Below, one piece after another: positions 38,317 to 46,040 of a DNA stretch of 64,000 bases. The stretch covers positions 45,283,299-45,347,298 of the forward strand of contig OY294070.1 in NCBI GenBank assembly GCA_958510875.1, given 5' to 3'. The position numbers and the translations under genes were made by a program. Every line of letters begins with the position of its first letter. Within the stretch, counting starts at the first letter, position 1. The notes under the pieces are model-generated. The model was not told where the DNA came from, did not search any database, and saw nothing but the letters and a program-made list of their open reading frames with translations. Source of the DNA: Endomychus coccineus. Taxonomy: Eukaryota; Arthropoda; Insecta; Coleoptera; Endomychidae.

Positions 38317-39364
38317 ATGGACGTGGGTGTGAGTAACACGCTTAAAGAAAAACAACAATTGAAGAAAAAAATTTGGGAGTTAGCAAACGTTGTGAGGAAA
38401 AAATATATGGCTGTGAAATTGGGTAAAGCTGAAAATGATGAGATTCTAGATAATATGTTCCCTAGAGGAAATTGCGAGAAATGCTGAAATAATCAAACAA
38501 AATTCGTTGGTTAAACCTAAAAGTATTGTTTCTACAGCAACACAAATGGAGAACATACCAACCCCAAATATTGTAACTGAAGGTGAAGAATTCGTATATA
38601 ACCCCCAAAATACTGAGGAGGATGTGTTTACACCCGAACCTACTATCGATCAGATTCGTGAAGAATTCAGAAAACATAAGAAAGATAATGCAGAGGCTAC
38701 AGAGGAGTTTCTGCAACAATACCCCACATTAGCACGTTATTACTTGGAAGGATTCCTATTGGATGATGATGTTAAGAGATATGATGATAAAATGGGTTTG
38801 CAATATAATTCAACTTTAGACAAATGGTTCATGGGTAATCAACCTATAGAAATTGATAGTGAGAGTAATATAATTATCAAGGGTACTCCATTCAAGGGTA
38901 CCACAGGACTGTATAATTTGATATTTTATAGAGATGTTCTACCTGATACTTACACTGTGGAAGATGGGAAAAATTACAGTCAAATGATGGAAATGACTAG
39001 TGCCCATAGACGTAATAACGATCCAGCTGATCGAATAAGAAACATTGCAAAATACAAAAATGTACTGAAACCTTTGATTAATTCCATGAAAAGACCCAGA
39101 GCCAAAACATACACTGGAAGTGCATATATCAAAAATGATATGCTTGAATATAACGAGAAGCCTATGGAATATATTTTTTGGGATGACGTTAACGAAATGG
39201 TGGATAGACTGAGACTTCTTGTTGCATCCTCGCATGCAGGTAACCATAATCATCACAATGAGATAATCTCTATAATAGAAGAATTGATAGAGGCAGGGGT
39301 AATTGAACAAAAACCAGGTGTAAGACAAATTCATCTCAGTTATAAAGATGGTTTCAATGGATAA
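38317..39364 (+). pseudogene. DUF8207-like structural protein, one frameshift near the N-terminus
   Basis: An ATG at 38,317 opens a lysine-rich helical N-terminus (57 codons) that stops at 38,488. From about 38,460 the next frame continues with matching helical sequence and stays open to 39,364. An extra C in TTCCCTA (38,458-38,463) would explain the break, so this is one gene with a single-base frameshift, or a sequencing error. The main frame contains KWFMGNQPIEI, GTPFKGTTGLYNLI, a RRNNDP segment and a C-terminal FWDDVNEMVDRLRLL...NEIISIIEELIEAG block. These match, from memory, an arthropod protein family catalogued as DUF8207 that travels with Polinton-like capsid genes. A structural or core-associated role is inferred. 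The last 17 bases overlap the next gene. Confidence 0.65.
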
Positions 39365-40001
39365 GTTTGGCAGAGCCTCCTCTTCCATGTGGATATATGA
39401 TACAAATGTATTTAATAATAATTTCAAACAAGTTCACGGACAAGGATTATTCCTAACGAGCGATGGAAGTTATGATATGGAAAATCGTAGATTGTGCAAC
39501 GTAAAATCACCGAATGATGATGGAGATGTTGCAAATAAAGTATATGTTGATAAATTAACACACAAACTGAATCTGAAAACGGAAACCAGTCTTAAAGATA
39601 CCTTCAATGTTAGGGTTGATAATTTGATCAAAGATATCAACAAGGATCTGGATGAACATAACTTAACGAATGATAAGGTTATTCTCAACATTGATAAACA
39701 TCTGATGGACATTCAGAATAAATATAATGAAATGGGAATCTATATAAAATCAGAGTATAAAACAATCAGTGATAGTGTAAGGGAAAACAGAAATGAATTG
39801 GAAGAGATCAATAACACATTTAACAGTATGAACATGCGTCTAAATGACATTACTAGTAAAGTGGAGGCGTTAGAACGACGGATGACATCTGTGGAACCTT
39901 CTAAGAAGAGACCTTCATCATCCATAACATCAAAGCAGGCCTCTGTGAAACGTATATCTCCAAATCCTGTGAATATACCCAAAAAATTAATTCTACACTA
40001 G
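39348..40001 (+). CDS. Fibre-like protein with tail-fibre motif and coiled coil
   Basis: 217 codons from ATG; the start overlaps the end of the preceding gene in another frame. Residues 37-70 (SYDMENRRLCNVKSP, then VANKVYVDKL) match the repeat motif seen in phage tail fibres and other trimeric spike proteins, in which a listed feature is followed by NKxYVD. Residues 70-180 are heptad-rich and probably a long coiled coil (KVILNIDKHL, NRNELEEINNTF, LNDITSKVEALERR). The tail (185-217) is rich in Ser, Lys and Pro. Architecture suggests a trimeric fibre or vertex protein that could bind host cells; this is inferred. The frame is intact. Confidence 0.6.
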   Translation: MVSMDKFGRASSSMWIYDTNVFNNNFKQVHGQGLFLTSDGSYDMENRRLCNVKSPNDDGDVANKVYVDKLTHKLNLKTETSLKDTFNVRVDNLIKDINKDLDEHNLTNDKVILNIDKHLMDIQNKYNEMGIYIKSEYKTISDSVRENRNELEEINNTFNSMNMRLNDITSKVEALERRMTSVEPSKKRPSSSITSKQASVKRISPNPVNIPKKLILH

Positions 40002-40311
40002 ATTTCCACATTGATAAGATGAGTGAAAACAAGTTGTTCATGAGCTTCATGAGCACAGAAGAAAGAACTTTTACCAGCGTCGAACATACATAAAAGGACT
40101 TCAATATAGGTGGAAGGGGTAGGAATATGCAATACGACTAGGACGATGAATCAAGAGTCAAGATTGAGATATTTGAAACATATATTGTTAAGATTATACT
40201 TAAGTCTTTTGTATTGAGATAATTAATAAAAAAAAAATTATTTTGAGATCTTTGGTCTTCCCCCCACCCCTCGTTAAATAACGGTGCAATCTTGAATTCT
40301 CATCAGTCTGT
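40002..40311. other. Spacer with poly(A) signal between capsid genes
   Basis: No gene. AATAAA at 40,225-40,230 is followed by an A run and a T/G-rich stretch, a plausible 3' end for the upstream transcripts. A C-rich tract (CCCCCCACCCC) follows at about 40,261. Confidence 0.45.
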
Positions 40312-40530
40312 ATGGAAGCGTGCGTGGGAGAAGTTGTTCTCAATACGCTTATAAACAAGCTCCCGTTTGAACTTCAAATCAATACCAGGGGCAAAATTAG
40401 AAGAACGGTTGAGGAGATTCAGGGTATCAATTCATTCGATAAAGCTTGCCGTCTACACGATATTTCATGCAATATAACACTTATAATTGTAGCCAGTTAT
40501 ATTTGGAATTGGTCGACTAACATTTATTAG
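40312..40530 (+). CDS. Reduced phospholipase A2-like protein (parvovirus VP1u type)
   Basis: 72 codons. NTLINKLPFELQI at 11-23 and GINSFDKACRLHDIS at 38-52 match the two ends of the PLA2 domain found in parvovirus VP1 and arthropod Polinton-like elements, including the catalytic His-Asp pair (residues 49-50) and a neighbouring Cys. The calcium-binding loop that normally sits between these blocks (a GPGT-type stretch) is missing; only about 15 unrelated residues join them. In active enzymes this domain helps virions escape endosomes. Without the loop the protein is probably inactive as an enzyme, or decayed. No frameshift is needed to read it. Confidence 0.6.
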   Translation: MEACVGEVVLNTLINKLPFELQINTRGKIRRTVEEIQGINSFDKACRLHDISCNITLIIVASYIWNWSTNIY

Positions 40531-40541
40531 TATATAAATAG
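40531..40541 (+). promoter_or_regulatory. TATA box before the penton-like gene
   Basis: TATATAAATAG sits directly after the PLA2-like stop codon. A start site 25-30 bases further would fall near 40,560, leaving the ATG at 40,567 as the first usable start of the next gene. Confidence 0.5.
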
Positions 40542-40566
40542 ATTGTTGATGAAGTTTTCATCAATC

Positions 40567-41310
40567 ATGTCTCAGACGTTCACTATCACGGGTAAGAGCT
40601 CTCGTTTATCTGTAGATTTCCACCCACCTATAGAACTAGATCCTCATTCATATTATTCTATCGCACTTGTTGGCTTGCATACGTACAATAGCATTCCGAA
40701 CATTGAAGAAGGTTTTAATAAATTTTATTATGAAGATGTGAAGGGTGAGGAAAAAGTAGTTACTATACCTACGGGGTCCTACGAGTTGACAGACATCGAG
40801 GATTTCATACAAAGTGCAGTTTGTGGGATAGGAGTGAAGCAAGAAGAGCGTGACCGGAAATTATCAATAAAATCTAACAACAACACTCTACACACAGAGC
40901 TGAAGAGTGATTTTAAAGTGAATTTTATTCCTAAAGATAGTATAAGCGAACTGTTGGGATTCAGCAAAAAGAAATTGACATCTCGTGAACTACACGTATC
41001 TGATCGACCTATAAACATAATCAAAGTTCAAACTATACGCGTAGAGTGTAACTTAACCGCGGGAGCATATTATAACAATAAGATAGCTCATACGATATAT
41101 GAGTTCTCACCTCTTGTACCACCTGGGTTTTCCATTGATATAGAGCCGAAGAATCTTATTTATCTACCGGTCATCAGCAAGACGTCCTTCGATAACATCA
41201 CACTGAATATTCTAGATCAGAATTGGAAACCGGTAAATTTTCGTGGAGAAGAAATTATTATACGATTGGAATTGAAAAAGATCGTTAGGGATTATGGCTC
41301 ACAACAATAA
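40567..41310 (+). CDS. Penton-like minor capsid protein
   Basis: About 247 residues from the ATG at 40,567, chosen because the TATA box at 40,531 would exclude the earlier ATG at 40,549. It opens with SQTFTITGKSSRLSVDFHPP, followed by YYSIALVGLHTYNSIPNI and NKFYY, then PTGSYELTDIEDFIQ. This order is typical of an uncharacterised arthropod family that pairs with the major capsid protein in Polinton-like elements and is expected to form a single jelly roll at capsid vertices. The beta-rich composition agrees. Role by family and position; the frame is intact. Confidence 0.65.
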   Translation: MSQTFTITGKSSRLSVDFHPPIELDPHSYYSIALVGLHTYNSIPNIEEGFNKFYYEDVKGEEKVVTIPTGSYELTDIEDFIQSAVCGIGVKQEERDRKLSIKSNNNTLHTELKSDFKVNFIPKDSISELLGFSKKKLTSRELHVSDRPINIIKVQTIRVECNLTAGAYYNNKIAHTIYEFSPLVPPGFSIDIEPKNLIYLPVISKTSFDNITLNILDQNWKPVNFRGEEIIIRLELKKIVRDYGSQQ

Positions 41311-41390
41311 ATAATAATCCAATACTCACCACCACTCATTATATGAAAGGAATTCAACTGAGAAGGTTGCAGTAGCCATCACTTGAGAAC

Positions 41391-41606
41391 ATGGGTTTGG
41401 ATTTTAGCAATAAAAGACATCTCCATAGTGGTCATCAGTCATTATCTACAACGAGCTCGAGGGAGAAGGTTGCTTCTGCATCACTGTCATTGAAGAAGGA
41501 GAAGGTTGCTTCTGCATCGCTCTCATTGGAAAATATAAATTTTTTGAAGTCCCTTGGTTACAATGTCGGAAAAACTTCAAATATTCAACGAGCCAAACTT
41601 CATTGA
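41391..41606 (+). CDS. Small basic ORF overlapping the major capsid start
   Basis: 71 codons from an ATG about 45 bases after a weak TATA-like TTATATGAA (41,339). It contains two tandem copies of KVASASLSL and then ENINFLKSLGYNV. A short protein ending in a similar NIxFLxSLG motif precedes the capsid gene in related elements, from memory. The last 44 bases overlap the capsid gene in the +1 frame, so both may come from one transcript by leaky scanning or reinitiation. Function unknown. Confidence 0.45.
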   Translation: MGLDFSNKRHLHSGHQSLSTTSSREKVASASLSLKKEKVASASLSLENINFLKSLGYNVGKTSNIQRAKLH

Positions 41607-42765
41607 AGACATCATCCGGGAAGAAACTCATACCTACTATCCACACACAACATCTTTTGGCAACAGCGATGAAATTGAGATATTAATCAATCAACAAGAT
41701 GTGTTGGTAGATTTGGCATCGTCTGCTTTATTCATCGAGGCAGAATTCCAGCCAGAAGCAAGTGGTGATGGTGAATGTAAACTAACGAATAATTTCGGAG
41801 CGTTTCTCTTCGAATATATTAGTTATGAATTGAATGGAAAAGAGATAGACAAAGTACGTGATCCTGGTATTGTCAGCACCATCAGAGCTTATCTAACATA
41901 TGCCAAACATGAATCTATACCTCTAGCTATTTCTGGATGGTCATTTAAGGATGCATTGAGTTCAGTCTACAATAATAAAATCAATTTATGGATACCGTTG
42001 AATTTTCTACTAGGCCTATTCATTGACTATAACAAAGTCTTGAGTGGAAAACATAAGCTGCGCTTGATAAGGTCTCGAACCGATAACGATTGTTATACCA
42101 ATAGCACAGGTACGAAGAGGGCTAAAATAAATGTGAAGACGATAGCATTAAAAGTGCGACATGTGTTTCCAAGTGATCAGGTTAAATTTCAAATGTTGGA
42201 GAATTTGAGTGCTGAGAAGCCTATTTTGATTCCATTTCGCAGCTGGGATCTGCATGAAAATCCGTTGATGAAGGAGAGCACTCGTGACATTTGGGCTGTT
42301 AAAACATCAATGAATTTGGAACGACCCAGATATGTGATTTTAGCTTTCCAAACTGATCGAAAAAATAATCCTGTTAAGCACAGTGCATATTTCGATAATA
42401 TAAACTTGCTAAATGTAAAATTATACTTGAATTCAGAGTGTTATCCATATGAAGCAATGAAATTGAATTTCACCGACCAGCAATACGTGGAAGCATACCA
42501 GATGTACTATGATTTCCAGAAATCATTTTCAAATAAAATAATAAGCGAACCCATGTTAGATTATATAGCATTCAAGAATAGAGCAATTTTTGTGATTGAC
42601 TGTTCAAAACAAAACGATGCTATAAAGTCATCAACAGTTGACGTCAAACTAGAGATGGAAAGTTTCCTGAATTTCCCCAAAAACACCAGGGCTTATTGCA
42701 TCATCATTAACGATCGTATAATGGAGTATTCTCCAATTACAGGATCAGTTCGGAGTTTAGTGTGA
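41563..42765 (+). CDS. Major capsid protein candidate, double jelly-roll type
   Basis: 400 residues from ATG. The N-terminal block (IEILINQQDVLVDLASSALFIEAEF, shown here only as key pattern: alternating beta strands with a QDVL turn) is followed by NNFGAFLFEYISYELNGKEID, the signature of the arthropod Polinton-like major capsid family, in which the first jelly roll begins. A second beta-rich half follows (KTIALKVRHVFPSD, NLLNVKLYLNSECYPYE). It is shorter than classical Polinton capsid proteins of about 600 residues but within range for a compact double jelly roll. It would build the icosahedral shell with the penton-like protein. Last gene of the cluster, intact, with poly(A) signals shortly downstream. 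Confidence 0.7.
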   Translation: MSEKLQIFNEPNFIEDIIREETHTYYPHTTSFGNSDEIEILINQQDVLVDLASSALFIEAEFQPEASGDGECKLTNNFGAFLFEYISYELNGKEIDKVRDPGIVSTIRAYLTYAKHESIPLAISGWSFKDALSSVYNNKINLWIPLNFLLGLFIDYNKVLSGKHKLRLIRSRTDNDCYTNSTGTKRAKINVKTIALKVRHVFPSDQVKFQMLENLSAEKPILIPFRSWDLHENPLMKESTRDIWAVKTSMNLERPRYVILAFQTDRKNNPVKHSAYFDNINLLNVKLYLNSECYPYEAMKLNFTDQQYVEAYQMYYDFQKSFSNKIISEPMLDYIAFKNRAIFVIDCSKQNDAIKSSTVDVKLEMESFLNFPKNTRAYCIIINDRIMEYSPITGSVRSLV

Positions 42766-42814
42766 AGAACCATGAATCATAATGTTATTATTTTAATTCT
42801 AAATGTATTTTTCT

Positions 42815-42822
42815 AAATAAAT
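42815..42822 (+). terminator. Poly(A) signal after the major capsid gene
   Basis: AAATAAAT about 50 bases after the capsid stop codon, followed by an AT-rich run. Likely 3' processing signal of the capsid transcript. The remaining 42,830-43,078 holds no gene before the right terminal repeat. Confidence 0.5.
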
Positions 42823-44858
42823 GTTATTATTATTATTTTTGGTATTTTATTTCTCTCACTTTCCCGCAAGACATCACAATAATGAACGAGCCGTTTGGTA
42901 AAGTACAGTCCCTTGGATCAACCCATCAGGATTGTAATCTAAATTTTAAATATCGCTTCAGGTCTAGAAACAAAAATGTATGCAACTATCTAATTAATAA
43001 ATATAAAAGTGATTCAGATTATTATGTTATCTTTTCAATTATTATAATATGTAGTACCTAGTGGTTATAAGACAGTTTGCGGTAAATATTCTCTCTTATC
43101 TCGAGTGTTGAAGCCGATAAAGTTGTCACATTCAGAATAGCGAATATGAAAATAATAAATAACCTATCAATTCGTTGAAGCTTCTTTCTTCATGTGGGTT
43201 ATCAATCTCAAACTTGAAGAATCTCAAATAAATCCACAGGTAATAATAGTCAAACATATTCATTTAGCCCCCGACCAACACACAGGCCCTCGTAGGCTCG
43301 CAAATGATAACAATGTTGCATACAAAATAGCTTTAGGTTAGTTACATGGGAAATATCGATAATGTCAAATAAAAGGTAATAAAGGTGGGGTAATTTCTAC
43401 AGCAGATATTTAACCTCAAAGATTCATCTGTTCGAGTCCTCATCGAACCATCATAGTTCGTGAACGATGATGTCAGCTTGTTGAATCACGTGCTAAACAA
43501 GTGTCTGAATGTTGATAATGATCGCTTATGAAGATACTATAGCTCTACTCAATGTTCAGACTTTTATGAAGCATGTGTTTGAATGTCATATAGATTAGCG
43601 CTTATGAAGATATTCATATGATTATGTAAACCCGTGAACAAAAATGTGTTTATCATTATAATCTTTTACGCGAACGTATGGAGTTTGTAAAAGTCGTGCT
43701 CGTGAAGGAAAATAGTACAGATTGCTAATGGAGATATTTATATAATTATTATTGGTATTTTATTCCTCATCAGCCCATCATAGTTCGTGAACGATGATGC
43801 CAGGCTGTTGAATCACGTGCTAAACAAGTGTCTGAATGATGATAATGATCGCTTATGAAGAAGATACTATAGCTCTACTCAATATTCAGACTTTTATGAA
43901 GCACGTGTTTGAATGTCATATAGATTAGCACTTATGAAGATATTCATATGATTATTATCCACATCTATTCCTCATCATAGTTCTACCTCTTGGGTGGTTG
44001 GGGAAATGAGTTCGATCTCTATAAAACTCCCTCGCATATATGTTTCCCATTGAAATTGATTGAATTTTATAAAAACTAACTATCCTATGAAGAAATGTGT
44101 GTCGATGAAAAATGTTTTATTAGTATATTTTTGCATACTGAAAAATTTATATTAGCACATCTATATGTTTAAGATGATTAAAAATGTATTTTGTTATATA
44201 GCAATCGAGCTGTACAGACAGTTCGAATAATCATCGTGATGCGTAACACCGCTTCGTCTAGATTCTGTATAGGGCTACACCCAGCAGCAGCTAGATTTCG
44301 GATCATATTATGCGATTTATATGATTCGAATATATACATACTATATGTGTGATTTAAAATAAAGTATTCTCATCGCGTTTGAAGGTGATCGGCGTATCTT
44401 TCTTATCTCTCTCGAGCGAGCTGTAGCTCTACCGCAAAATATGATAGTGAATATTGTTCAACCTTATTTGAATTATATAGGATAATTTATGTAACATACA
44501 TGAATGAATATTATAGCGAATTATGTTTACTTCGGAACTAATTTTGGAAAAACATTTAATATATTCATATTACTTTCGGATAACTTATGAAACTACTTTA
44601 ACATTGAAGGATCGCACATCATTACGATAATTCCAAGTTGAATACATTGCTGTTGGACATGATTTAACACAACCTTATCGCACAAGTAAGTTAATGATAC
44701 ATACTTATAATATTATAACGAATATTGTACTCGCTAGTACTAATCAAGCAAAAAGTCCTTAGATGATTTAATAGTTATTTCTGCAAACGCTTCATAATAT
44801 CGCTATTATGAGAAGCAGCATTTTTGTAAACTATCGCATATTAGATGTTATGATCCCC

Positions 44859-45353
44859 TTATTGAAGACTTGTGGGGGCAGCCGATGCATCGCGACCGAT
44901 ATCATTATAACTCAGACAAAACCCTGAGACTAACGGCATGTACAAACAACCCCACATTTCGTTGAAGAATCCTGCAAGGTAGATACCTCGCTGAAGACCT
45001 GCGTGATAGACATCATTATACCTGCACACTCTGTATAACCTCACATACACACCTGTCTCGTTGGAGATCGCGCCAGCTTCATTCAAATTCACATGACTAA
45101 CGTCATACATAAACAATCTGTATAACCTCACATTCCATACCCCATTGAAGTCTCCCAATTCCATTTTGTATACTAAAAATAATTTCCATATATGTTTAAG
45201 ATGATTGAAATCGCATTTTGTAATATAGCAATCAAGTAAGGTACAGACAGCTTGAATAAACGTTTTTGAAAGTAATTTCCTTATAAACATCGCGTTTGAG
45301 AGAGATGCAGAAGACATCATTTCTATACTATATATAACATTCCATCTATGCAT
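44859..45353 (-). CDS. 164-codon ORF in the right terminal repeat, doubtful
   Basis: Same protein as the ORF at 33,830-34,324, encoded on the opposite strand in the right terminal repeat. Identity between the copies is expected from the inverted repeat and is not independent evidence for coding. Confidence 0.25.
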   Translation of the reverse strand: MHRWNVIYSIEMMSSASLSNAMFIRKLLSKTFIQAVCTLLDCYITKCDFNHLKHIWKLFLVYKMELGDFNGVWNVRLYRLFMYDVSHVNLNEAGAISNETGVYVRLYRVCRYNDVYHAGLQRGIYLAGFFNEMWGCLYMPLVSGFCLSYNDIGRDASAAPTSLQ

Positions 45354-45622
45354 TCAAGGAACAGCAGCCCTCCCATGATGATACCTCCGATGAATGCCCG
45401 GTCTCTTTCAAAAATCACGTGACCGACGACATGTACAAACAACACTATTTCAAAACCCTAGGACTATGAAGCCTCACATTCCATACCTCGCTTCGTGACA
45501 TACCTGCATGACTAACGTTATGTAAAACAATTACCTGCATCATATAGACTGCAATATACTCGCACTCAGACCGGATACCCTGCGGTTATATCTACAACAT
45601 TAAAATCGCTTGTTCTCAATTC

Positions 45623-45690
45623 CTCCACAGCTGAGCGGTTAAGGAACCGGCTTTGGATTTCATTTCTCGGGTTCGATTCCCGTGTGTAGA
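45623..45690 (+). tRNA. Truncated tRNA-like sequence in the right terminal repeat
   Basis: Mirror copy of the sequence at 33,493-33,560. A-box at 45,628-45,638, B-box at 45,670-45,680, acceptor strands 45,623-45,629 and 45,683-45,689, possible discriminator A at 45,690. The anticodon arm is missing or collapsed, so it cannot serve as an ordinary tRNA. Confidence 0.5.
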
Positions 45691-46034
45691 AAAATATTTT
45701 GATGCTGCTTTACATTGAAGTTCTCCCTAACCTCACATATTGCTTGCTGTCTACCTTGAACGATCTTGTATATACAGGCTGATTACCACTACTCGGTCTC
45801 CATCATACAACCATAGCAGAAGGGCCCCTAGCGGTCAGAGACCACACCCTAACCGTCTACCCGGTAACACCTAGATGTTAGAGGCGAGACCACACCGTCT
45901 ACCCAGGCCGGTAATACAGGGTCAGTACTTACCGATACCTGTCTGGGCATACAGCGCATGCACGAGTGTATCACTGGTTGCCTACATCTGATAAGGCTCT
46001 CTGTCTGGCGGGCCAAAGTGGCTCCATCCCTACT

Positions 46035-46040
46035 GAAATC
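46035..46040. other. Right target-site duplication, GAAATC
   Basis: Second copy of the 6-bp duplication, immediately after the terminal CCCTACT of the element. The satellite unit continues normally from here. Confidence 0.9.

Larger units (their letters stand above)
33149..46034 (+). mobile_element. Polinton/Maverick-like capsid element, 12,886 bp, apparently non-autonomous
   Basis: The two ends are exact inverted copies beginning AGTAGGGATGGAGCCAC. The bases GAAATC occur immediately outside both ends (33,143-33,148 and 46,035-46,040), and removing the element plus one GAAATC restores a normal 108-bp satellite unit. A 6-bp target duplication and AG...CT ends are hallmarks of Polinton/Maverick integration. 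Inverted terminal repeats are about 2.96 kb each, and 7 kb of unique core lies between them. All recognised core genes read rightward: packaging ATPase, DUF8207-like protein, fibre-like protein, PLA2-like protein, penton-like protein and major capsid candidate. The core has no polymerase B, retroviral-type integrase or adenovirus-type protease that I can find. Such elements are integrated virus relatives of arthropods (adintovirus/Polinton lineage). Near-identity of the long repeats suggests fairly recent insertion. Confidence 0.85.
43079..46034 (-). repeat. Right inverted terminal repeat of the Polinton-like element
   Basis: Reverse complement of the left repeat, 2,956 bases, from GCGGTAAATATT to the terminal ACT. 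Small differences from the left copy are visible, for example around 43,465-43,490 and near 43,335. Up to about 2.1 kb from the ends, paired features keep the exact coordinate sum 79,183, so no net indel occurs there; the length differences all lie nearer the core. Confidence 0.93.

Noticed and set aside
38462..40104. Minus-strand ORFs opposite the DUF8207-like and fibre-like genes
   Set aside because: They are shadows of the plus-strand genes, with no recognisable domains.
45623..45690. Functional tRNA gene
   Set aside because: Only about 15 bases separate the D and T arms, so there is no room for an anticodon arm and variable loop.
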